DNA from: JAGIBJ01 sp032119595
Lineage (GTDB): Bacteria > Actinomycetota > Thermoleophilia > Solirubrobacterales > Solirubrobacteraceae
NCBI GenBank assembly: GCA_032119595.1
Contig: JAUMBQ010000006.1
Span: 1,178,001 to 1,242,000, forward strand
DNA: 64,000 nt
Direction of reading: 5' to 3'
Of this stretch, positions 41,514 to 50,266 are shown piece by piece. Every line of letters begins with the position of its first letter. The first letter of the stretch is position 1. The position numbers were made by a program, and so were the translations under genes. The notes beneath the pieces are model-generated. The model was not told the origin of the DNA, searched no databases, and worked only from the letters and a program-made list of their open reading frames with translations.

Positions 41514-43981
41514 TCGTCATGGTCCGAGGCCGACTCCGCCGCTGCGCGGTTCTTGCCGCAGCGGCACTGACGCTCGGAGGCGCCGCCCCCGCGGCGCAGG
41601 GGGCCGAGGACCTCGCGTCGTTCGACACCTGCTCCGAGGTCGTCGACTACGCAGGCGGCGGCGCTGGCCTGGACTCGTGGCCGGCGTGGTCGCCGAGCGA
41701 GGACGCTTCGCTCAGGCTTCGTGGCCCGTACCCCGAGCCGGATCCCGACGATGACGGAGGCGTGTACGACGACGCGTACGACGACACCAACACCGTCGCC
41801 GAGGCCGACTCCGAAGCCGCCCCCGCTTCCGGCGGTGCCGCGGACGACGTGTCGGGCACCAACACGCAGGAGGTCGGCATCGACGAGCCGGACCTCTTCA
41901 AGACCGACGGCCGGCTGCTGTTCGTGATCGCCGGCAGCGAGCTGCGGGTCATGACGGGCCGGACCGACGTGCCGCGCGCGATTGCCCGGCTCCCGCTCGA
42001 GATCGCGGGTGGCCAGCTCCTCATCAGCGGCGACAAGCTGCTGGTGCTCGGCTACGTCCCAGGGCAGCCCCAGCAGACGGGCGCCGAGTCGGCTCCCGCC
42101 CGTTATCGGAAGTACCCACTCGTCACTCGGCTGATCGAGGTCGACATCAGCGACCGCACGGCGCCGCGCGTGCTGCGCACGCTTGATGCCAAGGGCGCGA
42201 CCGCCGCGGCCCGCCAGATCGGGTCGACCGTGCGCGTCGTCGTCAACACGGTCATCGATGAGGGCTGGGAATACGACGAAGAGGGCGACGATTACGACGA
42301 CGTCGACCTTGACCTCAGCGACGTGCTGCCCACGACACGCCTCAAGAGCGCCGTGACCGGCGACCGGTACCAGCGCCGGATGGCTCCCTGCGATCAGGTC
42401 GATCGCCCCGCGGGCTTTTCGGGCAACGATCTCGTCTCGATCTTCACCTTCGATCTGGAGCGCGGCCTGATCGGCATCCGCCGCGAGGCGCTCATGGCGA
42501 ACGCCCAGGTCGTCTACGCGTCGTCGACCTCGCTGTACATCGCCAGCGGTCGCTACGTGGATTGGGACCTCGCCAAGGGCGCTCCCGACGACACCTACAC
42601 CGATGTGCACGCCTTCGATGTCACCGAGCCAGGCCGGACGACCTACACGGGCAGCGGCCGAGTTCTGGGAATTCCGCTCAACAAGTACGCCTTCTCCGAG
42701 TGGGAGGGCGAGCTGCGGGTCGCCACCACCACCGAGCCCGGATGGGTCAAGGACGCGGTCGAGCAGGCGGTCATCGACGCGTGCGAGGCGTCAGGGGCGT
42801 ACGACGACGACGCAGAGGAAGGCGAGGCGAACGACGCGTGTTACGAAGAGGACGGCTACCGCGAGGCCGAGGTGCCGGTCGACAATCGCGTCACCGTGCT
42901 GCGTCCTCAGGGAACCGGATTCGTTCAGGCCGGGCTCGCGGAGGGGATCGGCCGCGGCGGGTACATCGACGCCGTGCGCTTTGACGGGCCACGCGGCTAC
43001 GTCGTCACGTCGACCGAGACGGCGCCGATCGCCACGCTCGATCTCAGCGATCCAGAGGCCCCGAAGGTCGTCGGCCAACTCACCATCCCGGGGACGTCCG
43101 CCTACCTCCACCCGCTGGGCGACGGCCTGCTGCTTGGCGTCGGGCAAGACGAGGACGACGCCAAGAAGTGGGTCGGTGGTGTGGTGTCGCTGTTCGACGT
43201 CTCCGATCCGGCCAACCCGCGCCGGATCTCCAAGCGCAATCTCGGTCGCGGGTACTCAGAAGCCGAGTACGACCCGCACGCCTTCCTGTGGTGGCCGCGG
43301 CGAAAGCTCGTGCTGCTGCCATTCACTCGCTACCAGGACGTGCCGGACTCCTACGACGAGTGGGGCTACTGGGAAGGCATCGGCGAACTCGTCGGCCTCA
43401 CCGCGAGCCGAAAGAGCGAGCCGAACCTCAAGGAGATCGGGCGGATCACGCACGGGCCTGCCTGGGATCACCCGGGCGTCGTGCGCGGCGTCGTCTTCGG
43501 CGACCGGCTCCTGTCGATCTCCGAGCTCGGCGTCGGCACCGGCCGGGTCGACGACCTCACGCCGATTGGCTACCTGCCGTTCCTCCCGTACGTGCAGGAC
43601 CTGACGCCCGAGCGCAGGTCGTGCTCCACGGTTCCCGGGACGACGCCGACGACGCCCGGAACGACGCCGACGACGCCGGGAACCACGCCCACGACCGCGA
43701 CGACGCCGACGACGCCAGGAACGACCCCGACGGCCGCCGCAGCGCGCCGCTCCCAGGCGGCGCCAACCACACCTGCTGCGCCCACAACCCCCGGGACCAC
43801 GCCACGCACCACACCCGGAACCACCCCTGGAACGACGCCGGCGGCGACCACGCCGATTCCCGAGGGCTGCGCCACGCCAAGCGCTCCGGACGTCGCCCCA
43901 TCAACGCCACCGTCCACGCCAGCAACCACCCCAACTACGACGACGCCCGCAACGACTCCGAGCACCACGCCCAAACCCTGA
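41510..43981 (+). CDS. secreted C-terminal beta-propeller domain protein 3 with Thr/Pro tail
   Basis: An 823-residue paralogue: signal peptide, 'FDTCSEVVDYAGGG', signature 'VGIDEPDLFKTDGRLLFVIAGSELRVM', second Cys in 'MAPCDQVDRPAGFSG', and an acidic loop with two further Cys (about 424-445). It ends in a tail of about 110 residues made of Thr-Pro-Gly-Thr repeats. Such tails often span the wall or are glycosylated. The ATG overlaps the copy 2 stop by 4 nt; ATG 41519 is an alternative. Confidence 0.88.
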   Translation: MIVMVRGRLRRCAVLAAAALTLGGAAPAAQGAEDLASFDTCSEVVDYAGGGAGLDSWPAWSPSEDASLRLRGPYPEPDPDDDGGVYDDAYDDTNTVAEADSEAAPASGGAADDVSGTNTQEVGIDEPDLFKTDGRLLFVIAGSELRVMTGRTDVPRAIARLPLEIAGGQLLISGDKLLVLGYVPGQPQQTGAESAPARYRKYPLVTRLIEVDISDRTAPRVLRTLDAKGATAAARQIGSTVRVVVNTVIDEGWEYDEEGDDYDDVDLDLSDVLPTTRLKSAVTGDRYQRRMAPCDQVDRPAGFSGNDLVSIFTFDLERGLIGIRREALMANAQVVYASSTSLYIASGRYVDWDLAKGAPDDTYTDVHAFDVTEPGRTTYTGSGRVLGIPLNKYAFSEWEGELRVATTTEPGWVKDAVEQAVIDACEASGAYDDDAEEGEANDACYEEDGYREAEVPVDNRVTVLRPQGTGFVQAGLAEGIGRGGYIDAVRFDGPRGYVVTSTETAPIATLDLSDPEAPKVVGQLTIPGTSAYLHPLGDGLLLGVGQDEDDAKKWVGGVVSLFDVSDPANPRRISKRNLGRGYSEAEYDPHAFLWWPRRKLVLLPFTRYQDVPDSYDEWGYWEGIGELVGLTASRKSEPNLKEIGRITHGPAWDHPGVVRGVVFGDRLLSISELGVGTGRVDDLTPIGYLPFLPYVQDLTPERRSCSTVPGTTPTTPGTTPTTPGTTPTTATTPTTPGTTPTAAAARRSQAAPTTPAAPTTPGTTPRTTPGTTPGTTPAATTPIPEGCATPSAPDVAPSTPPSTPATTPTTTTPATTPSTTPKP

Positions 43982-44054
43982 TCACGGCAGCCAGGGGCGC
44001 GCCTCCGCGCCCGCGTCCCTGGCGAATCTCCCAGTCCCCGGTACGCTGCCAGTC

Positions 44055-45032
44055 GTGGCATTTCCCGAGAGTCGTCCGCGGCGCCTGCGCCGCTCGCCAG
44101 CGATCCGCGACCTGGTCGCCGAGACGGCGCTGGACCCCGGCGACCTGATCCTTCCGATCTTCATCGAGGAGGGCCTGTCGGGCCGGCGGCCGATCACGGC
44201 GATGCCGGGCGTCGACCGGCTCGGGCTGGATGAGCTCGCGGCCGAGGCCGAAGTCTGTGCCGCGCTCGGGATCGGCGGGATGCTGCTCTTCGGCGTCCCG
44301 GAGCACAAAGACCTTCGCGGCTCCGGCGCGTACGACGACAAGGGCATCGTCCAGCGGGCGATCGGCGAGATCAAACGCTCGGTGCCCGAGACCCTCGTCA
44401 TCGCCGACGTGTGTCTTTGCGAGTACACGAGCCACGGGCACTGCGGCGTGATGGATGGCGCCGACGTCGACAACGACCAGTCGCTGCCGCTCATCGCCAA
44501 GACGGCCGTGAGCTTGGCTGCGGCCGGCGCCGACATCGTCGCCCCGAGCGACATGATGGACGGCCGCGTCGGCGTGATCCGCGCCGAACTCGACCGCCAC
44601 AAGCTGCAGACGACGCCGATCGCCAGCTACGCCGTGAAGTACGCCTCGGCGTTCTACGGCCCGTTCCGCGACGCCGCCGACTCGACGCCCGCGTTTGGCG
44701 ACCGCAAGGGCTACCAAATGGACCCGCGCAACGGCGACGAAGCGATGCGCGAAGCCCGCTTCGACATCGGCGAGGGCGCCGACATGCTGATCGTCAAGCC
44801 CGCGCTGCCGTATCTCGACATTCTCTACCGCGTGAAATCCGAGCTGGCGGTGCCGACCATGGCCTACCACGTGAGCGGCGAGTACTCGATGCTCAAGGCC
44901 GCCGCGCACCAGGGCTTCCTCGACGAGCGCGCCGCCGTGCTCGAGAGTCTCATCGGACTGCGCCGCGGCGGCGCCGACGCGATCATCACCTACTCCGCCA
45001 AGGACGCAGCCGCCTGGCTGCGCTCCCTCTGA
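44055..45032 (+). CDS. hemB: delta-aminolevulinic acid dehydratase (porphobilinogen synthase)
   Basis: A 325-residue enzyme condensing two ALA molecules to porphobilinogen. 'DVCLCEYTSHGHCG' gives the three-Cys zinc site. The Schiff-base lysines lie in 'YAVKYASAFYGPFRDAADS' and 'ADMLIVKPALPYLDIL'. It starts with GTG 7 nt after TACGCT. hemL follows after 28 bp; together they supply haem to the cytochrome genes downstream. Confidence 0.97.
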   Translation: MAFPESRPRRLRRSPAIRDLVAETALDPGDLILPIFIEEGLSGRRPITAMPGVDRLGLDELAAEAEVCAALGIGGMLLFGVPEHKDLRGSGAYDDKGIVQRAIGEIKRSVPETLVIADVCLCEYTSHGHCGVMDGADVDNDQSLPLIAKTAVSLAAAGADIVAPSDMMDGRVGVIRAELDRHKLQTTPIASYAVKYASAFYGPFRDAADSTPAFGDRKGYQMDPRNGDEAMREARFDIGEGADMLIVKPALPYLDILYRVKSELAVPTMAYHVSGEYSMLKAAAHQGFLDERAAVLESLIGLRRGGADAIITYSAKDAAAWLRSL

Positions 45033-45060
45033 GCTCCTTCTCCCCCCAAGGACGCCGACG

Positions 45061-46350
45061 ATGACCATCTCTCTCCGCGACGCCCGCTCGGCCGAGCAGT
45101 ACGAACGCGCGGTTAAGTACCTGCCGGGCGGCGTCAACTCGCCCGTGCGCGCGATGCGATCGATCGGCCGCACGCCGGTCTTCATCGAGCGCGGCGAGGG
45201 CGCCGAGATCGTCGATATCGACGGCAACCATTACGTCGACTGGGTCTGCTCGTGGGGGCCGCTCATTCACGGGCATGCCCACCCGGACATCGTCACCGCG
45301 ATCACCGAGCAGGCCGCGCGTGGCACCACCTTCGGCGCCGCGACCGTGGGCGAGGTCGACTTGGCGGCCGAGCTGTCGCGCCGTATTCCGTCGATCGAGA
45401 TGCTCCGGATGACGACCTCGGGCACCGAGGCGGCGATGAGCGCGATTCGCCTCGCACGCGCCGCGACCGGCCGTGAGTACCTCCTCAAGTTCGCCGGTGC
45501 CTACCACGGGCATGTCGACGGCCTGCTGGCTGAGGCCGGATCCGGCCTGGCGACGCAGGGCCTGCCGTCGTCGCCGGGCGTCCTGCCGGACGCCGCGAAG
45601 AAGACGATCGTCGTGCCGTGGAACAACCCCGAGGCCGTGCTGGCCGCCGCGGCGCAATATGAATTCGCCGCGATCCTGGTCGAGCCGTTCCCCGGGAACA
45701 TGGGCGTCGTGCCGCCGCAGGAGGGCTTCCTGGAGCTGCTGCGGCGCGTCGCGACCGACAACGGCGCCCTGCTGGTGTTCGACGAGGTGATCTCCGGGTT
45801 GCGCGTGGCGCGCGGCGGAGCGCAGGAGCTCACGGGCGTCCTGCCGGACCTCACCATCCTCGGCAAGATCGTCGGCGGTGGCCTGCCGGCGGCCGCGTTC
45901 GGCGGCTCGCGCGAGCTGATGGAGCAGATTGCTCCCGTCGGTCCCGTCTACCAAGCGGGAACGCTCGCGGGCTCGCCGTTGTCGGTCGCCGCTGGCCTCG
46001 CGTGCGTGCGTCTGCTCGACGACTCCGCCTACCTGCGCCTCGCCTCGACCACCGACGCGCTGGCCCAGGGCCTGCGAGATCTGGTCGGCACCCGGCCGGC
46101 TGTCGTGCAGAGCGTGCCCGGCCTCGTGACGCTCTTCTTCTCGCCGACGCCGGTCACGAACTACGAAGAGGCCAAGGCCTGCGACCTGGAGGCCTATTCG
46201 CGCTTCTGCCGCGGCCTGCTCGCCCGCGGCGTCTACGCGCCGCCGTCCCAGTTCGAGGGCTGGTTCCCGTCGCTCGCCCACACGCACGAGCACATCGAGC
46301 GCACGCTCGAAGCGGCCGGCGCGGCCCTCGAGACCGCCTTCTCCGAGTGA
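45061..46350 (+). CDS. hemL: glutamate-1-semialdehyde 2,1-aminomutase
   Basis: A 429-residue PLP enzyme making 5-aminolevulinate in the C5 pathway. 'LPGGVNSPVRAM' opens the protein; 'MTTSGTEAAMSAIRLARAATGREYLLKFAGAYHGHVDGLL', 'LVFDEVISGLRVARGG' and the PLP lysine in 'LTILGKIVGGGLPAAAFGG' are all present. It is downstream of hemB; no hemA is in the window. Confidence 0.97.
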   Translation: MTISLRDARSAEQYERAVKYLPGGVNSPVRAMRSIGRTPVFIERGEGAEIVDIDGNHYVDWVCSWGPLIHGHAHPDIVTAITEQAARGTTFGAATVGEVDLAAELSRRIPSIEMLRMTTSGTEAAMSAIRLARAATGREYLLKFAGAYHGHVDGLLAEAGSGLATQGLPSSPGVLPDAAKKTIVVPWNNPEAVLAAAAQYEFAAILVEPFPGNMGVVPPQEGFLELLRRVATDNGALLVFDEVISGLRVARGGAQELTGVLPDLTILGKIVGGGLPAAAFGGSRELMEQIAPVGPVYQAGTLAGSPLSVAAGLACVRLLDDSAYLRLASTTDALAQGLRDLVGTRPAVVQSVPGLVTLFFSPTPVTNYEEAKACDLEAYSRFCRGLLARGVYAPPSQFEGWFPSLAHTHEHIERTLEAAGAALETAFSE

Positions 46351-46781
46351 CGACGGCCGCCAGCGGCCACGAGATGGTGGGCCTCATCGAGCCGGCGTCG
46401 CTGCTGGCGGCCCTGCGGGCCGACGCGGGCAGTGTCGTCGACGGCGCGGGCCTCGGGCCGGCCGACGGCGCGCCAGACGTCGCAGGGCTCCCTCTGGCGC
46501 GCGCCAACGCGGTCCTGTCGGCCTGGACCGGTGCTCGCCTCCACACAGGCCAGGCCGGCCTCCTGACTGCCGACGATGCCGATCTCGCGCTCCTCGTCGG
46601 CGACTGGTGCTTCGCCCACGCGCTGCAAGCGCTCGCCCACGACGGCGACCTGGAGGCCATCGGTGCGCTTGCGTCTGCCATCGGCGACTGCGCCGTGCTG
46701 CTCACCCAGCAGCCCGCAGAACCGGGCCGTCTCGCAACGATCTGGGCCGATACGTGCGCCACGTTGGGGACTTCTCGATGA
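46347..46781 (+). CDS. hypothetical protein coupled to hemL
   Basis: A 144-residue, mainly helical, Ala/Leu/Asp-rich soluble protein with two Cys ('VGDWCFAHALQALA', 'IGDCAVLLTQQPAEP'). Family not recognised. GTG overlaps the hemL stop by 4 nt; ATG 46374 is an alternative. Its place between hemL and the qcr genes suggests a link with haem or cytochrome maturation, without direct evidence. Confidence 0.65.
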   Translation: MTTAASGHEMVGLIEPASLLAALRADAGSVVDGAGLGPADGAPDVAGLPLARANAVLSAWTGARLHTGQAGLLTADDADLALLVGDWCFAHALQALAHDGDLEAIGALASAIGDCAVLLTQQPAEPGRLATIWADTCATLGTSR

Positions 46782-46906
46782 CCCCGAGCGCCCCGCAGGC
46801 GCGTACCAAGATCACCGGCGGATACCCGGCGTGCATCCGGCGGGCTGCCTGCGTAAGCTCTCGCGCGGTAGATTGACGCTCCCCGAGCTGCCCTCGCCCC
46901 TCTCTC

Positions 46907-47578
46907 GTGCCTGATAGATCAAAGACTCGCTCGCCCTACACCGCTGATCGCCAGATCCCCGGTGCCTTCGAAGGCGAAACCGTTACACGCCGCCGTCTCA
47001 TGACGGGCCTCGCTCATGGTGGTGGCGGTATCGCCGTCGGCATGATCGCGTTGCCGGCGCTCGGTTTCGCTCTCGGACCGAACTTCGTGAAGGAGGAGGT
47101 GCGCTGGGAAGGCGTCGGTACGCCCGAAGAATTCGCGAACGACACGTACGTGTCGCGCACCATCACCATCACGCCCGGCGTGGGTGAGACCGGCAAGACG
47201 ACCGTGTACCTGCGGGCCCGCAACGCCGACATCGACCAGGAGCCGCTGGACGAGTACAACGAGTTCATCGCGATCTCCACGCGCTGCATGCACCTCGGCT
47301 GCCCGGTCCGCTTCGTCGACGCCTCGCAGCGCTTCATCTGCCCGTGCCACGGCGGCGTGTACGACTTCCAGGGCAAGGTCCAGGGTGGTCCTCCGGTCCG
47401 TCCGCTCGATCGCTTCTACACGCGCGTCACCGATGGCGTCGTGGAGGTCGGTCCGCGCTTCAGCGTGAACTCCGAGCTCGATCGCTTCTCCCCGCGCGAC
47501 CCCGCGCAGGACCTCGACGGAATCGGTCAGTACCTCTTCCCGAGCCGGCCCACCATTCGCAAGCTCCCGGGTACCTGA
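46907..47578 (+). CDS. qcrA: menaquinol-cytochrome c reductase Rieske iron-sulfur subunit
   Basis: A 223-residue Rieske protein. An N-terminal 'TRRRLMTGLAHGGGGIAVGMIALPALGF' is a Tat-like signal anchor (the double Arg precedes the helix). The [2Fe-2S] ligands are in 'CMHLGCPVRF' and 'ICPCHGGVYDFQGKVQGGP'. It starts with GTG. Three bases separate its stop from qcrB. Tat genes lie 4 kb downstream. Confidence 0.95.
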   Translation: MPDRSKTRSPYTADRQIPGAFEGETVTRRRLMTGLAHGGGGIAVGMIALPALGFALGPNFVKEEVRWEGVGTPEEFANDTYVSRTITITPGVGETGKTTVYLRARNADIDQEPLDEYNEFIAISTRCMHLGCPVRFVDASQRFICPCHGGVYDFQGKVQGGPPVRPLDRFYTRVTDGVVEVGPRFSVNSELDRFSPRDPAQDLDGIGQYLFPSRPTIRKLPGT

Positions 47579-47581
47579 GCC

Positions 47582-48373
47582 ATGCCGAAACTTCTTCCTA
47601 CCGTTCCTGGCGCCACGCCGCCGCGTCCGGGCACTCCCGCCGCCGAGCCGAAGTCCAAGAAGGACAACGCTGCCGAAGCCGCCACCGCGGCCCTCGGTTG
47701 GCTCGACGAGCGCACCGCCATCTCCGGCACCGCGCGCTGGGTCATGTTCCGGAAGGTGCCGAAGGGCACCAACTGGTTCTACACGCTCGGTACGTCGACG
47801 ATGTTCTGCTTCCTCAGCCAGACCATCACGGGCGTCTTCCTCGCGATGTTCTACGACCCGTCGCCGAACCGCGCGTACGAGTCGATGCGCTACATCAACA
47901 ACGACGTGTTCATGGGCCAGTTCGTCCACGGCATGCACCGTTGGGGCGCGACGATGATGGTGATCTTCATCTTCCTTCACATGGGTCGCACGTTCTTCTT
48001 CGGGGCCTACAAGTACCCGCGTGAGCTGAACTGGGTGATCGGCGTGATCCTCGTGCTGCTCACGATGATCATGGCTCTCACCGGCTACCTGCTTCCGTGG
48101 GACCAGCGGTCCTACTGGGCCACGGCCGTCGGCGTGAACGTCTTCGCCAACGCGCCGATCGCCGGCCCGTATCTCGGCGATTTCCTCCGAGCCGGGCCAG
48201 ACTTCGGCGCCACCACGCTGTCTCGCTTCTACGCGATCCACATGCTGCTGTTGCCAGGCCTGATCGGTGGCCTGATCGCCGCCCACCTCTACCTCGTGAT
48301 CAAGCACGGCACCACGGCTCCGCCGTGGGTCAAGGCTGAGATCGACGAAGACCTGCGCACGAAGGAGGTCTGA
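47582..48373 (+). CDS. qcrB: menaquinol-cytochrome c reductase cytochrome b subunit
   Basis: A 263-residue cytochrome b, the four-helix N-terminal half as in b6f and Bacillus complexes. Haem ligands are the His pairs in 'HGMHRWGATMMVIFIFLHMGRTF' and 'HMLLLPGLIGGLIAAHLYLVIKHG'. 'TGYLLPWDQRSYWAT' lies near the quinone site. Residues 1-30 are a Pro/Lys-rich extension. It stops two bases before qcrC. Confidence 0.96.
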   Translation: MPKLLPTVPGATPPRPGTPAAEPKSKKDNAAEAATAALGWLDERTAISGTARWVMFRKVPKGTNWFYTLGTSTMFCFLSQTITGVFLAMFYDPSPNRAYESMRYINNDVFMGQFVHGMHRWGATMMVIFIFLHMGRTFFFGAYKYPRELNWVIGVILVLLTMIMALTGYLLPWDQRSYWATAVGVNVFANAPIAGPYLGDFLRAGPDFGATTLSRFYAIHMLLLPGLIGGLIAAHLYLVIKHGTTAPPWVKAEIDEDLRTKEV

Positions 48374-48375
48374 CC

Positions 48376-49131
48376 GTGAACCGTCGCGAGAAAGAGCAGT
48401 ACCTGCGTGAGTACGCAGTACTGAAGAGCAAGGGCAAGCCCTTCTTCCCCTACGTGATCGCCAAGGACGGCGGCATGCTGATCGTCGTCATCGGGATGAT
48501 CCTCCTGATGTCGTACCTCCTCGGTGGCACGATCGCCGCCAAGGCCGACCCGACGTCCACCACGGTCGTTCCTCGACCCGAGTGGTACTACTACTTCGTC
48601 TTCGAGCTGCTGCGCGTCGTCAAGCCGCCGTCACTCACGCCGCTGGCGACCGTCGGGATCCCGACGATCTGCCTGCTGCTCCTGCTCCTGCTGCCGTTCT
48701 ACGACCGCAGCGCTGAGCGTCATCCGCTGCGTCGTCCGATCGCCACCACGGCGGGCGTTCTGACCATCCTCGCGATGGGCTGGCTCACGTGGGAAGGCGC
48801 CATCGCTGGCTCGCCGACCGCGATCGAGATGGAGACGCCGGAGAGCATCGTTGCCGAGGGCGGCGAGAAGCTCCGGGTCTATGAGTACGGCAAGCAGGTC
48901 ATCCCGTCGTCGGGCTGCCTCGCGTGCCACAAGATCGGCCACAACGGTGGCGCCCTCGGGCCGAACCTCACCGAGATCGGCGACAAGCTGCCGGCTGCCG
49001 GTCTGGCGCAGACGCTGCGCAACCCGAGTGCTCCGATGCCGTCGTTCGCGGGTCTCCCGAAGGATCAGTTCGACGCGATCGTGCTCTACATGTCTGAGCT
49101 CACCAAGGAGAACGAGGAAGGGTCCCACTAG
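48376..49131 (+). CDS. qcrC: subunit IV/cytochrome c fusion of the menaquinol-cytochrome c reductase
   Basis: A 251-residue fusion. Residues 1-145 are subunit IV with three helices and the 'PRPEWYYYFVFELLRV' quinol-site PEWY motif. Residues 160-250 are a cytochrome c domain with CLACH (181-185) and a Met ligand probably in 'APMPSFAGLP'. This is the Bacillus QcrC arrangement, unlike the diheme QcrC of mycobacteria and streptomycetes. It starts with GTG. Confidence 0.94.
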   Translation: MNRREKEQYLREYAVLKSKGKPFFPYVIAKDGGMLIVVIGMILLMSYLLGGTIAAKADPTSTTVVPRPEWYYYFVFELLRVVKPPSLTPLATVGIPTICLLLLLLLPFYDRSAERHPLRRPIATTAGVLTILAMGWLTWEGAIAGSPTAIEMETPESIVAEGGEKLRVYEYGKQVIPSSGCLACHKIGHNGGALGPNLTEIGDKLPAAGLAQTLRNPSAPMPSFAGLPKDQFDAIVLYMSELTKENEEGSH

Positions 49132-49155
49132 CGGGCTCCTCGTCATCTGACTTTT

Positions 49156-49190
49156 CCGAGGGAGGGGCGCAAGCTCCTCCCTCGGTCGTT
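49156..49190 (+). terminator. terminator of the qcr operon
   Basis: A perfect 10-bp stem, CCGAGGGAGG (49156-49165) with CCTCCCTCGG (49176-49185), followed by TCGTTCT. A CTTTT run precedes it, but the next gene is on the same strand. Confidence 0.75.
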
Positions 49191-49232
49191 CTGGGGGCGT
49201 GGGCTGTGAGGGCGGATCGCACGCACGATCCG

Positions 49233-49242
49233 NNNNNNNNNN
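49233..49242. other. assembly gap (10 N)
   Basis: Ten undetermined bases, a standard scaffold-join placeholder. True distance between qcrC and the polyprenyl synthase gene, and contiguity of the two halves, are therefore not certain. Confidence 0.99.
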
Positions 49243-49282
49243 CCCCCCGCCCCGGCATGGGGGACCTGAGAGAATCGGACGG

Positions 49283-50266
49283 GTGAGCGCCGTTCCCCCC
49301 ACTGTGGCTTCGATCTTTGTCGCGGGTGGCCCAGTATTGGGCGAGCGCGCGGCTGCGGTCGACGCGCTCGTCACCGAGCTGGTGGAAGGGATCCCGGGGC
49401 CGACCGGTGCGCGCGCCGCCGCCGTGGTCGCTGCCGGCGGCAAACGCCTGCGGCCGCTCCTGGCGCTGCTCCTGGCCGGCGAGGGCACGCCCGCTGATCT
49501 CGAGCGCTCGCTCCGCGTATCTGCGGCGGCCGTCGAGCTCGTGCACGTCGCGACGCTGGTCCACGACGACGTGCTCGACCGTGCGCCGCTGCGCCGCGGG
49601 ATCGAGACCGTCTGGGCGGCGGACGGGCCGTCGGCCGCCACCGGCGCCGGCGATGCGCTGCTCGCGGCGGCGTTCCAGGCGGTGGCGGCGCATGCGGCGG
49701 CTCCGGTCGCCGCGGTCCTCGCAACGGCGGCGTCGAGCCTGGCGGCCGGCGAACTCATGCAGCGTGCCGACGCCTACCGTCTGGACATCACGCCGGAGCG
49801 CTACGAGGAGCGCGTGGTCGGCAAGACTGCAGCGCTCTTTGAGGCGGCGTGCCGCATCGGCGCACTGCACGGCGATCTCTCGCCGGACCTCGCCGGTGGC
49901 ATCGGCCGGGATCTCGGCGTCGCGTTCCAAATGCTCGACGATCTCCTCGACGTCGAGGGTGATCCCGCCGTCACCGGCAAGGCCCGTGGCACCGACTTGC
50001 TCGATGGCACGGTGACGCTTCCGCTCGCGTTGGCGGCCGGACGCGACGAGGCGGTCGCCGCCATCGATCTTCGCGCCCTCGACGTGCCGGGTGCCGCCGC
50101 GCTCTGCGATCGAATCATTGCCACGGGCGCGACCGAAGCGGTGCGGCGCCAGGCCTACGACCGCATCGACCGCGCCCAGGGAGCGATCGCCGGTCTCCCG
50201 GGCTCGCCGGAGCGGCGCAAGGCGCTGGCCCTCGCCGCCCGCGGCCTCGTCGACCGCTCGGCGTAG
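49283..50266 (+). CDS. polyprenyl diphosphate synthase (trans-isoprenyl, menaquinone side chain type)
   Basis: A 327-residue all-helical prenyl synthase. 'GGKRLRPLLALLLAG' is followed by the first Asp-rich motif 'LVHDDVLDRAPLRRG' and the second 'AFQMLDDLLDVEGD'. The small residues before the first motif favour long-chain products, consistent with octaprenyl/heptaprenyl for menaquinone; chain length is inference. GTG 49283 follows GAGAAT by 7 nt; the frame open further upstream runs through the N gap. Confidence 0.92.
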   Translation: MSAVPPTVASIFVAGGPVLGERAAAVDALVTELVEGIPGPTGARAAAVVAAGGKRLRPLLALLLAGEGTPADLERSLRVSAAAVELVHVATLVHDDVLDRAPLRRGIETVWAADGPSAATGAGDALLAAAFQAVAAHAAAPVAAVLATAASSLAAGELMQRADAYRLDITPERYEERVVGKTAALFEAACRIGALHGDLSPDLAGGIGRDLGVAFQMLDDLLDVEGDPAVTGKARGTDLLDGTVTLPLALAAGRDEAVAAIDLRALDVPGAAALCDRIIATGATEAVRRQAYDRIDRAQGAIAGLPGSPERRKALALAARGLVDRSA

